A stretch of 64,000 bases of DNA from positions 5,979,501-6,043,500 of the forward strand of contig NZ_JAPEPX010000001.1 in the NCBI RefSeq assembly GCF_026339935.1, written 5' to 3'. The translations under genes and the position numbers were made by a program. Source of the DNA: Streptomyces sp. NBC_01551 (GTDB lineage: Bacteria; Actinomycetota; Actinomycetes; Streptomycetales; Streptomycetaceae). This document shows, piece after piece, positions 55,448-63,654 of this stretch (its first letter is position 1; the number at the start of each line of letters is the position of its first letter). Below the pieces are notes generated by a model. It did no database searches. It saw nothing but the letters and a program-made list of their open reading frames with translations, and was not told the DNA's origin.

Positions 55448-55846
55448 ATGGCACTGGACAAGCAGCTGGACTGGCTGCTGGACGATCTGACGCGCAGGGT
55501 GCAGCAGGTCCGGCACGCGGTGGTGCTGTCCAACGACGGCCTGGTGACGGGCGCGAGCGCCGGGCTGGTGCGGGAGGACGCGGAGCATCTCGCGGCCGTC
55601 GCCGCCGGGTTGCAGAGCCTGGCGAAGGGCTCGGGCCGGCATTTCCGCGCCGGTGAGGTGCGGCAGACCATGGTCGAGTACGACGAGGGCGTGCTGTTCG
55701 TGCTGGCGGCGGGCGCGGGCAGCTGCCTGTGCGTGCTGAGCGGCGCCGAGGCCGACATCGGCCAGATCGGGTACGAGATGACGCTGCTGGTCAACCGGGT
55801 GGGGGAGCATCTGGGTGTGGCCGAGCGCCGGATCACCGGCGGCTGA
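55448..55846 (+). CDS. Orphan roadblock/LC7 protein, CvnB paralogue
   Basis: 132 residues, ATG with GGGGAGGGG upstream. It shares long stretches with CvnB: LDWLLDDLTRRVQQVRHAVVL, VREDAEHLAAVAAG, SLAKGSGRHF and VRQTMVEYDEGVLFV. It is not followed by cvnC- or cvnD-like genes, so it is a duplicated regulator that may exchange with CvnB for the same GTPase. Between it and the conservon lies the oppositely oriented PPOX gene. Confidence 0.9.
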   Translation: MALDKQLDWLLDDLTRRVQQVRHAVVLSNDGLVTGASAGLVREDAEHLAAVAAGLQSLAKGSGRHFRAGEVRQTMVEYDEGVLFVLAAGAGSCLCVLSGAEADIGQIGYEMTLLVNRVGEHLGVAERRITGG

Positions 55847-55939
55847 CCTCCCGAAGTTATCCACAGGCCCAACCCCTGCGCGTCACTCTGAGTTACGGTC
55901 TTCACAGGGAGTGATCGTCGCTCGCGGGGGAGGACTGTG

Positions 55940-56815
55940 ATGAAGGTCGAGACGAAGGCGCGGCCGCAGCGGCAGCCGCAGCCGCATCCGGCGGAAGGCG
56001 TGTCCGAGGCGGAGGCCACCGTCCCGGACAAGGACGTACGAGGGGAAACACCGCCGGTATGGATCGGCGGCGTCCGGGCAGCCGGTGAACTGGGCCTGCG
56101 CCGGGCCGAATTCGCCCGGGCCGTACAACTCGGCATGGTGCGCGCCGGCCCCCGGTCTCCCGGTGGGGCGGCGCGCTTCGCACGGGCCGAACTGGACCGG
56201 GTCAAGGCGGCCGACGGCTTCCCGGAAGCACTGCGCAGGCGGGTCGAGACCGTGGCCGGCGCCGATGCCGCGGCGGAGGTGCTGTCCATCAGCCCGAGCC
56301 GCTTCACCCGGCTCGCCCGCTGCGGGCACGTCACCCCGGTCGGGTACCGCGTCAACCGCTACCGGGCGGTGGTCTGGCTCTATCTGGCGGTGGAGCTCAG
56401 GGAGTTCGCCGCCCGGGAACCCGGAGCGCTGCGCGACGCCGCGCCGCCGAAGGACCGGGAGCTGATGGCGGCCAAGGCGGACCTGCGGCCCCGCCAATGG
56501 CGGGCGCGGCATGTGGGGCTCCTGCTGAGACGAACCGCCGACCCCTGGGAGCGGGCGGCCGTCCTGGCGTCCGTCCTGCCCGAGGCGGAGGTGCGGGAGG
56601 CCGCGGCGGACCCGGCGGAGCGGATCGTCCTCGCGGCGCTCGCCCCGCCCCCGCCGTACGGGCATCCGCAGGTCCCGGCGGCCGCGGCCGTGGCTCTCCG
56701 GCTGCTGAGCGCGCAAGCACCGGACGAGATCCACTGGTACCGCACCAGCCTGGACTTCGCGCTGACCGGCGCCCGGGGTCAGTCGAAGTCGACGGGGGAC
56801 AGGGGGCCGACGTAG
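55940..56815 (+). CDS. DUF6397-like protein with helix-turn-helix regions
   Basis: 291 residues from ATG 55940; GTG 55937 is adjacent, and GGGGGAGGA lies just upstream. The N-terminus is Gln/Pro/His-rich. Two similar helical segments, LGLRRAEFARAVQLGMVRAG and LSISPSRFTRLARCGHVTPVG, look like paired MerR-type DNA-binding helices; each is followed by a wing and a hydrophobic helix. I take it as a Streptomyces DNA-binding-like protein of unknown role. Its 3' end overlaps the convergent YchJ gene by 37 bp. Confidence 0.7.
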   Translation: MKVETKARPQRQPQPHPAEGVSEAEATVPDKDVRGETPPVWIGGVRAAGELGLRRAEFARAVQLGMVRAGPRSPGGAARFARAELDRVKAADGFPEALRRRVETVAGADAAAEVLSISPSRFTRLARCGHVTPVGYRVNRYRAVVWLYLAVELREFAAREPGALRDAAPPKDRELMAAKADLRPRQWRARHVGLLLRRTADPWERAAVLASVLPEAEVREAAADPAERIVLAALAPPPPYGHPQVPAAAAVALRLLSAQAPDEIHWYRTSLDFALTGARGQSKSTGDRGPT

Positions 56816-57180
56816 ACCCAGGCGCCGCCCTCGCGGGAAAAGGCGCTGTGCTCGCGCAGCGAACCGGTGTGCCCGCCCTCGCGGTAGTGCGCCCGGAACC
56901 GCACCGAGCCCTCCGTCTCGAACATCCCGCCGCGCTCGGTGGCGAGGATCTCCAGCCGCTCCCAACGCTGCCCGGGATCCAGGTCGAGGCGGCCCGGGCG
57001 GGTGCTGGAGTGCCAGGACCGCAGCAGGTAGGCGGTGTCGCCGACGGCGAACGCGCTGAACCGGGAGCGCATCAACAGCTCGGCGGTGGGTGCCTGCTGG
57101 GCCCCGGAGTGGAAGCGGCCGCAGCACTCCGGATAGGCGGCGGGCAGCCCGCAGGGACAGGGGAGGGCCGGGGTGGGCAT
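56779..57180 (-). CDS. YchJ-family (UPF0225) SEC-C zinc protein
   Basis: 133 residues. The N-terminal SEC-C-like zinc motif (CPCGLPAAYPECCGRFH) and LMRSRFSAFAVGDTAYLLRSWH are diagnostic of the UPF0225/YchJ family, which has an NTF2-like core (WERLEILATERGG ... VRFRAHYREGG). ATG start at 57180 without an obvious ribosome site. Function of the family is unknown. Its stop lies inside the end of the convergent DUF6397-like gene. Confidence 0.88.
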   Translation of the reverse strand: MPTPALPCPCGLPAAYPECCGRFHSGAQQAPTAELLMRSRFSAFAVGDTAYLLRSWHSSTRPGRLDLDPGQRWERLEILATERGGMFETEGSVRFRAHYREGGHTGSLREHSAFSREGGAWVYVGPLSPVDFD

Positions 57181-57231
57181 GGTGCGCTCAGCCTTCGGTA
57201 TCGGGTCGGGTGAGGTGGACAGGTATGAGCA

Positions 57232-57322
57232 GACGAACCCGGTCAGACGAAGCCGGTCAGGCGAACCGGGTCAGGTCCGGGCCGACTCTGGATCGACCGG
57301 GTCCGGGCCGGGTCCGGGCCGG
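57232..57322. repeat. Short tandem repeats between YchJ and thioesterase genes
   Basis: Three copies of a 14-bp unit (GACGAACCCGGTCA type, 57232-57273), then two to three copies of an 11-bp GGTCCGGGCCG unit (about 57299-57322) running into GGACCCGG, which can fold back. The 175-bp gap contains no gene. Confidence 0.6.
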
Positions 57323-57355
57323 ACCCGGTCGGGCCCGTTCGGCCGGCCCGGTCGG

Positions 57356-58258
57356 CTACTGCGGAGAGACGGGCGGCCTGGACGCCTTGGCGCCGTAGGG
57401 GCGGAAGAGCCCCTCCTGCACCACCGAGACCAGGAGCCTGCCCTCCAGGTCGTAGATCCGGCCGCGGGCCAGGCCCCGGCCGCCGTGCGCGATGGGTGAC
57501 TCCTGGTCGTACAGGAACCACTCGTCCGCCCGGAACGGCCGGTGGAACCACATGGCGTGGTCGAGCGAGGCCATGTCGAAACCGCGCATGCCCCACAGGG
57601 GCTCCACGGGGATGCGCACGGCATCGAGGAGGGTCATGTCACTGGCGTAGGTGAGGGCGCAGGTGTGCACGAGCGGGTCGTCGCCCAGCGGGCCGACCGC
57701 CCGCATCCACACCGCGCTGCGCGGATCGGCGTCCTTGAGCTCCTCAGGAGACCAGCGGAGCCGGTCCGTGTACCGGATGTCGAAGGGCTGGCGGCGGGCC
57801 ATCCGCTCCAGTGCCTCGGGCAGCGCGCCCAGGTGCTCGCGGATCTCGTCCGCGACCTTCGGGAGCGTGTCCGGGTGAGGGAAGTCGAGGCGGGGAGGCA
57901 GCTGGTGCTCGATGCTGCCCTCCTCCGGGTGATGGAAGGAGGCGGTCAGATTGAAGATGGTCTTGCCCTGCTGGACCGCGGTGACCCGGCGCGTGGTGAA
58001 GGAACGCCCGTCGCGCACCCGCTCCACCTGGTACACGATCGGCACGCCGGGGATGCCGGGGCGCAGGAAGTACGCGTGCAGCGAATGGACCGGGCGGTCG
58101 CTCTCGGTGGTGCGGCCCGCGGCCACCAGCGCCTGGCCGGCGACCTGCCCGCCGAAGACGCGCTGGAGGGACTCCTGCGGGCTGGCGCCGCGGAAGATGT
58201 TGACCTCGATCTGCTCCAGGTCGAGCAGATCCACGAGTCTCTCGGCGGGATTCGTCAT
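57356..58258 (-). CDS. tesB: Acyl-CoA thioesterase II
   Basis: 300 residues from ATG 58258 (GGAGAA upstream). Double hot-dog fold: first half with FGGQVAGQALVAAGRT, SLHAYFLRPG and GRSFTTRRVTAVQQGKTIFN; second half with TYASDMTLLDAVRIP, ASLDHAMWFHRPFRADEW and GGRGLARGRIYD. The catalytic Asp/Thr/Gln triad of TesB corresponds to the Asp in TYASDM, Thr in the next helix region and Gln in VVQEGLF. It hydrolyses medium- and long-chain acyl-CoA to free acid. It lies 52 bp downstream of the RNA-helicase gene on the same strand. Confidence 0.93.
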   Translation of the reverse strand: MTNPAERLVDLLDLEQIEVNIFRGASPQESLQRVFGGQVAGQALVAAGRTTESDRPVHSLHAYFLRPGIPGVPIVYQVERVRDGRSFTTRRVTAVQQGKTIFNLTASFHHPEEGSIEHQLPPRLDFPHPDTLPKVADEIREHLGALPEALERMARRQPFDIRYTDRLRWSPEELKDADPRSAVWMRAVGPLGDDPLVHTCALTYASDMTLLDAVRIPVEPLWGMRGFDMASLDHAMWFHRPFRADEWFLYDQESPIAHGGRGLARGRIYDLEGRLLVSVVQEGLFRPYGAKASRPPVSPQ

Positions 58259-58310
58259 CAGAGCTTCTCCACTGTCGGGTCCGGCGGGTCGGGTCGCTTG
58301 CGGGGGTCGG

Positions 58311-60842
58311 TCAGAGCGCGCCGAGTTCGCCGACCGAGGTGACGCGGATGACCGCGCGGCCCTCCTCGTCGGAGGCGGCGAGGTCGACCTCGGCGCTGAT
58401 GCCCCAACCATGGTCCCCGTTGGGGTCGGCGAAGGTCTGGCGGACGCGCCACAGGCCGTGCGCCGCGTCCTCCTCGATCATCAGCAGCTTCGGGCCGCGC
58501 GCGTCGGGGCCGGTGCCCAGGTCGTCGTACTCGTCCCAGTAGCCGTCCATGGCCTCGCCCCAGGCGTCGGCGTCCCAGCCCGACTCGCCGTCCAGCTCGC
58601 CCAGCACGTTGACGTGGTCGAGGGCCGCCAGCTCCACGCGGCGGAACATCGCGTTGCGGACCAGGACCCGGAAGGCGCGGGCGTTCGCGGTGACCGGCTT
58701 GACCTGGTCGGCCTTCTCCTGGGCCTGCTCCGCCGTCTCCACCTCCGGGTTCGCCAGCTGCTCCCACTCGTCCAGCAGGCTGGAGTCGACCTGGCGGACC
58801 AGCTCGCCCAGCCAGGCGATGAGGTCCTGGAGGTCCTCCGACTTGAGGTCGTCGGGGATGGTGTGGTCCAGCGCCTTGTACGCGCTCGCCAGGTAGCGGA
58901 GCACGATGCCCTCGGTGCGGGCCAGCTCGTAGAAGGAGGTGAACTCGGTGAAGGTCATCGCGCGCTCGTACATGTCGCGGATGATCGACTTCGGGGAGAC
59001 CGGGTGGTCCCGGACCCACGGATGGCTCTTGCTGTACACGTCGTAGGCGTGCAGGAGGAGCTCTTCGAGCGGCTTGGGATAGGTGACGTCCTGGAGCCGC
59101 TCCATCCGCTCCTCGTACTCGATCCCGTCGGCCTTCATCGCGCCCACGGCAATGCCGCGTTCCTTGTTCTGCTGGGCGGCCAGGATCTGGCGCGGGTCGT
59201 CCAGCGTGGACTCGACGACGGAGACCATGTCCAGCGCGTAGGAGGGGGACTCGGGGTCCAGCAGGTCGAAGGAGGCCAGCGCGAAGGTGGACAGGGGCTG
59301 GTTCAGCGCGAAGTCCTGCTGGAGGTCGACGGTGAGCCGGATGGTGCGGCCCTCCGCGTCCGGGGTGTCGAGCTTCTCCACGACACCGCCGTCCAGCAGG
59401 GAGCGGTAGATCGCGATGGCGCGTCGGATGTGCCGCAGCTGGGCCTTGCGCGGCTCGTGGTTGTCCTCAAGGAGGTGGCGCATCGCCTGGAAGGCGTCGC
59501 CCGGCCGGGCGATGACCGACAGCAGCATGATGTTGGTGACCTTGAACCGCGAGGTCAGCGGCTCCGGGTCGGCGGCGATCAGCTTCTCGAAGGTGGTGTC
59601 GGACCATGCGACGAAGCCTTCGGGGGCCTTCTTGCGGACCACCTTGCGGCGCTTCTTCGGGTCGTCGCCCGCCTTCGCCAGGGCCTTCTCGTTCTCGATG
59701 ACGTGCTCCGGCGCCTGGGCGACCACGAAGCCCGCGGTGTCGAAGCCGGCTCGGCCGGCCCGGCCGGCGATCTGGTGGAACTCGCGGGCGCGCAGCGTGC
59801 GGACCCGGTTGCCGTCGTACTTGGTGAGCGCGGTGAACAGCACCGTGCGGATGGGGACGTTGACGCCGACGCCCAGGGTGTCGGTACCGCAGATCACCTT
59901 CAGCAGACCGGCCTGCGCGAGCTTCTCCACCAGGCGGCGGTACTTGGGCAGCATGCCGGCGTGGTGCACGCCGATGCCGTGCCGCACGTAGCGGGAGAGG
60001 TTCTGGCCGAACTTCGTGGTGAAGCGGAAGTTGCCGATCAGCTCGGCGATCTTGTCCTTCTCCTCGCGGGTGCACATGTTGATGCTCATCAGCGACTGTG
60101 CCCGCTCGACCGCCTGCGCCTGCGTGAAGTGCACGATGTACACCGGGGCCTGCCGGGTCTCCAGCAGCTCGGTGATGGTGTCCGTGATCGGCGTCGTGAC
60201 GTACTCGTACGACAGCGGGACGGGCCGGGACGCCGAGCGGACCACGGAGGTCGGCCGGCCGGTGCGCCGGGTCAGGTCCTCCTCGAACCGCTTCACGTCG
60301 CCGAGGGTCGCCGACATCAGGATGAACTGCGCCTGCGGCAGCTCCAGCAGCGGGATCTGCCAGGCCCAGCCGCGGTCCGGCTCGGCATAGAAGTGGAACT
60401 CGTCCATCACGACCTGGCCGATGTCGGCGTACTTGCCGTCACGCAGGGCGATGGAGGCCAGCACCTCGGCCGTGCAGCAGATCACCGGGGCGTCCGCGTT
60501 CACGGAGGCGTCGCCGGTCAGCATGCCGACGTTCTCGGTGCCGAACAGCTTGCAGAGGTCGAAGAACTTCTCCGACACCAGCGCCTTGATCGGGGCGGTG
60601 TAGAAGGTGACCTTGTCCTGGGCCAGGGCGGTGAAGTGCGCGCCCGCGGCGACCAGGCTCTTTCCGGAGCCGGTCGGGGTGGAAAGGATCACGTTGGCCC
60701 CGGAGACGACCTCGATCAGGGCCTCCTCCTGCGCCGGGTACAGGGTGATGCCCTGGTCCTCCGCCCACGAGGAGAAAGCCTCGAAGAGGGCGTCGGGGTC
60801 GGCGTTCGGCGGGAGCTGATCAATGAGGGTCACACCCCCCAT
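58311..60842 (-). CDS. Ski2-like DEAD/DEAH RNA helicase with DUF3516
   Basis: 843 residues, ATG start (a GTG two codons in has no better spacing). N-terminal superfamily 2 core: Q-motif-like YPAQEEALIEV, Walker A STPTGSGKSLVAAG (about 54-67), DEFHFY (about 145), MSATLGD, GTDTLGVGVNVPIRTVLF and QIAGRAGRAGFD. The C-terminal about 400 residues match the DUF3516 region found in actinobacterial Ski2/HelY relatives. Probably acts on structured RNA. Co-directional with tesB. Confidence 0.92.
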   Translation of the reverse strand: MGGVTLIDQLPPNADPDALFEAFSSWAEDQGITLYPAQEEALIEVVSGANVILSTPTGSGKSLVAAGAHFTALAQDKVTFYTAPIKALVSEKFFDLCKLFGTENVGMLTGDASVNADAPVICCTAEVLASIALRDGKYADIGQVVMDEFHFYAEPDRGWAWQIPLLELPQAQFILMSATLGDVKRFEEDLTRRTGRPTSVVRSASRPVPLSYEYVTTPITDTITELLETRQAPVYIVHFTQAQAVERAQSLMSINMCTREEKDKIAELIGNFRFTTKFGQNLSRYVRHGIGVHHAGMLPKYRRLVEKLAQAGLLKVICGTDTLGVGVNVPIRTVLFTALTKYDGNRVRTLRAREFHQIAGRAGRAGFDTAGFVVAQAPEHVIENEKALAKAGDDPKKRRKVVRKKAPEGFVAWSDTTFEKLIAADPEPLTSRFKVTNIMLLSVIARPGDAFQAMRHLLEDNHEPRKAQLRHIRRAIAIYRSLLDGGVVEKLDTPDAEGRTIRLTVDLQQDFALNQPLSTFALASFDLLDPESPSYALDMVSVVESTLDDPRQILAAQQNKERGIAVGAMKADGIEYEERMERLQDVTYPKPLEELLLHAYDVYSKSHPWVRDHPVSPKSIIRDMYERAMTFTEFTSFYELARTEGIVLRYLASAYKALDHTIPDDLKSEDLQDLIAWLGELVRQVDSSLLDEWEQLANPEVETAEQAQEKADQVKPVTANARAFRVLVRNAMFRRVELAALDHVNVLGELDGESGWDADAWGEAMDGYWDEYDDLGTGPDARGPKLLMIEEDAAHGLWRVRQTFADPNGDHGWGISAEVDLAASDEEGRAVIRVTSVGELGAL

Positions 60843-60977
60843 CTTGCCTGGCTTCCCCCCGGATGAGGGAACCGGCGGACGGAAGGAAGATCACCGACGG
60901 TACGCTGTGCCGTCGAGCGGGCCCGAACGAAACCGTCGGCGGGGCCCGAACACACAGGACTGGGGCGGGAACGAAGC

Positions 60978-61769
60978 ATGATGGGTCCGGCGCACTCACT
61001 GTCCGGGGCGGCGGCCTGGCTGGGGGTGGGAGCGGCCACCGCGGCCGCCGGGCACCCGATGCCGTGGCCGGTCCTCGTCGTCGGCGCGCTCATCTGCGCG
61101 GGCGCAGCCCTCGCCCCCGACCTCGACCACAAGTCGGCGACGATCTCGCGCGCCTTCGGCCCGCTCTCCCGCGGGCTGTGCGAGGTGGTGGACAAGATCT
61201 CGTACGCGGTCTACAAGGCGACCCGCGCCCCGCGCGACGCCCGCCGCACCGGGGGACACCGCACGCTGACGCACACCTGGCTCTGGGCGGTCCTGATCGG
61301 CGCCGGCTCCTCCGCGCTCGCCGTCACCGCCGACCGCTGGGGCGTGCTCACGCTGCTCTTCGTCCACCTGGTCCTGGCCGTCGAGGGCCTGCTGTGGCGG
61401 GCCGCCCGGATGTCCAGCGACATCCTGGTCTGGCTGCTCGGCGCCACCAGCGCCTGGATACTGGCCGGCGTCCTCGACCAGCCCGGCAACGGCTCGGACT
61501 GGCTGTTCACCGGCCCCGGCCAGGAGTACCTGTGGCTCGGCCTGCCGATCCTGCTGGGCGCCCTCGTCCACGACATCGGCGACGCCCTGACCGTCTCCGG
61601 CTGCCCGATCCTGTGGCCCCTGCCCATCGCCGGCAAGCGCTGGTACCCGATCGGCCCGCCGAAGGGCATGCGCTTCCGGGCCGGCAGCTGGGTGGAGCTC
61701 AAGGTGCTCATGCCGGTGTTCATGCTGCTCGGCGGCGTCGGCGGGGCCTCCGCCCTCGGGGTGTTCTAG
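60978..61769 (+). CDS. DUF457/YdjM-type membrane-bound metal-dependent hydrolase
   Basis: 263 residues, ATGATG start with GGGCGGGAA upstream. MGPAHSLSGAAAWLGVG and APDLDHKSATISRAFG carry the conserved His and Asp of the family; TGGHRTLTHTWLWAVL is the HRxxTH core, and LVHDIGDALTVSG supplies further ligands. Five to six transmembrane helices. The Escherichia coli relative YdjM is LexA-controlled; I see no SOS box here. Divergent from the RNA-helicase gene. Confidence 0.88.
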   Translation: MMGPAHSLSGAAAWLGVGAATAAAGHPMPWPVLVVGALICAGAALAPDLDHKSATISRAFGPLSRGLCEVVDKISYAVYKATRAPRDARRTGGHRTLTHTWLWAVLIGAGSSALAVTADRWGVLTLLFVHLVLAVEGLLWRAARMSSDILVWLLGATSAWILAGVLDQPGNGSDWLFTGPGQEYLWLGLPILLGALVHDIGDALTVSGCPILWPLPIAGKRWYPIGPPKGMRFRAGSWVELKVLMPVFMLLGGVGGASALGVF

Positions 61770-61801
61770 GTCCGGTCGTCAAAGTGGCGCCTGGCCCGGG
61801 G

Positions 61802-61831
61802 CGGATCGCGATCGGGCTCGACCGCGATCCG
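61802..61831. terminator. Possible terminator between convergent DUF457 and ABC genes
   Basis: CGGATCGCG pairs perfectly with CGCGATCCG around a 12-nt loop in the 103-bp gap between two convergent stops. No U-tract. Confidence 0.4.
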
Positions 61832-61872
61832 TGCCGTCCGTCAGCCGTGCTGCCCGTCAGCGGCGCCGTCCG

Positions 61873-63654
61873 TCAGCCGTGCCAGGAGCGCCACAGGGCC
61901 GCGTACGCGCCGTCGGCCGCGACGAGGTCGTCGTGTGAGCCGAGTTCGCTGATGCGGCCGTCCTCGACCACCGCGATCACGTCCGCGTCGTGCGCGGTGT
62001 GCAGCCGGTGGGCGATCGCGATGACCGTGCGGCCGTCCAGCACCCGGGCCAGCGAGCGCTCCAGGTGCCGGGCCGCCCGGGGGTCCAGCAGCGAGGTGGC
62101 CTCGTCCAGGACCAGCGTGTGCGGGTCCGCCAGCACCAGCCGGGCCAGCGCGATCTGCTGGGCCTGCGCGGGCGTCAGCGCGCTGCCGCCGGAGCCGACC
62201 TCGGTGTCCAGACCGGACTCCAGGGCGCGGGCCCAGCCGTCCGCGTCGACCGCGCCCAGCGCCGCCCACAACTCGGCGTCCGCCGCGCCCGTCCGGGCGA
62301 GCCGCAGATTGTCCCGCAGCGAGCCCACGAACACGTGGTGCTCCTGGTTGACCAGCGCCACGTGCTCGCGCACCCGCTCCGCCGGCATGTGCGCCAGCCG
62401 GGCCCCGCCGAGGGTGATCTCGCCGGTCCGGGGGGCGTAGATGCCCGCCAGCAGTCGGCCCAGCGTGGACTTGCCCGCGCCCGAGGGACCCACCAGCGCC
62501 ATCCGGGTCCCCGGCGGCACGGACATCGACACCTGGTGCAGGACGTCCACGCCCTCCCGGTAGCCGAACCGCACCTCGTCGGCCCGCACGGCCCGCCCGT
62601 CGGGCGAGACGGCGGCGTCGCCCGCGGCCGGCTCGATCTCCCGGACGCCCACCAGCCGGGCCAGCGACACCTGGGCGATCTGGAGCTCGTCGTACCAGCG
62701 CAGGATCAGCCCGATCGGGTCGACCATCATCTGCGCCAGCAGCGCGCCCGTGGTCAGCTGCCCCACCGACATCCAGCCCCGCAGCACGCAGTAGCCGCCG
62801 ATCATCAGCACGGCGCCGAGGATCGTCACGTAGGTGACGTTGATGACGGGGAAGAGGACCGTCCGCAGGAACAGCGTGTACCGCTCCCACTCCGTCCAGG
62901 ACTTGATCCGCCGCTCCGACAGCGCGATCCGGCCCGGCCCCAGCCGGTGCGCCTCGACCGTACGGCCCGCGTCCACCGTCTCGGTGAGCACCGCCGCGAC
63001 CGCCGCGTACCCGGCCGCCTCCGAGCGGTACGCCGAGGGCGCCCGCCTGAAGTACCAGCGGCAGCCGATCACCAGCACCGGCAGCGCCAGCAGCGCGGCC
63101 AGCGCCAGCTGGGGCGCGGTCACCGCGAGCGCCCCGTACAGCAGCCCGGCCCACACCACGCCGATGGCCAGCTGCGGCACCGCCTCCCGCATGGCGTTGG
63201 CGAGCCGGTCGATGTCGGTGGTGATCCGCGACAGCAGGTCACCGGTGCCCGCCCGCTCCAGGACACCCGGAGGCAGTCCCACCGAGCGCACCAGGAAGTC
63301 CTCGCGCAGGTCGGCCAGCATCTCCTCGCCGAGCATCGCCCCGCGCAGCCGGACCAGCCGGACGAAGAACGTCTGCACCGCGAGTGCCAGCGCGAACAGC
63401 AGCGCCACCCGCCCCAGATGGAGCTCGCGCCCCCCCGCCGCGAGCTCGTCCACGACCTGGCCCAGCAGGTACGGGCCGACCATGGAGGCGATCACCGCGA
63501 CCGAGTTCACCGTCACCAGCACCACGAAGGCCCGCCGGTGCCGGCGCAACAGGCCGCGCACATATCCCCGTACGGTCGCTCCCGTGCCCACGGGCAGGGT
63601 CGCGGCCGACTCGGGGGCCGCCGGATCGTGCTCCGGGGGCGCCACGCCGATCAT
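61873..63654 (-). CDS. ABC exporter half-transporter (permease + ATPase), second of a pair
   Basis: 593 residues; ATG overlaps the stop of the upstream half-transporter by 4 nt (ATGA). Six transmembrane helices (about 45-320), then an ATPase domain: Walker A VGPSGAGKSTLGRLL, Q-loop VNQEHHVFVG, signature LTPAQAQQIALARL instead of LSGGQ, Walker B LVLDEATSLLD and H-loop AIAHRLHTA. Exports an unknown compound with its partner. The non-standard signature is typical of one half of heterodimeric exporters with a degenerate ATP site. Confidence 0.92.
   Translation of the reverse strand: MIGVAPPEHDPAAPESAATLPVGTGATVRGYVRGLLRRHRRAFVVLVTVNSVAVIASMVGPYLLGQVVDELAAGGRELHLGRVALLFALALAVQTFFVRLVRLRGAMLGEEMLADLREDFLVRSVGLPPGVLERAGTGDLLSRITTDIDRLANAMREAVPQLAIGVVWAGLLYGALAVTAPQLALAALLALPVLVIGCRWYFRRAPSAYRSEAAGYAAVAAVLTETVDAGRTVEAHRLGPGRIALSERRIKSWTEWERYTLFLRTVLFPVINVTYVTILGAVLMIGGYCVLRGWMSVGQLTTGALLAQMMVDPIGLILRWYDELQIAQVSLARLVGVREIEPAAGDAAVSPDGRAVRADEVRFGYREGVDVLHQVSMSVPPGTRMALVGPSGAGKSTLGRLLAGIYAPRTGEITLGGARLAHMPAERVREHVALVNQEHHVFVGSLRDNLRLARTGAADAELWAALGAVDADGWARALESGLDTEVGSGGSALTPAQAQQIALARLVLADPHTLVLDEATSLLDPRAARHLERSLARVLDGRTVIAIAHRLHTAHDADVIAVVEDGRISELGSHDDLVAADGAYAALWRSWHG

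Noticed and set aside
55857..55865. TTATCCACA, a perfect DnaA box, in the gap before the DUF6397-like gene
   Set aside because: Only one box, with no cluster, A+T-rich element or dnaA/dnaN nearby; chance occurrence is likely.
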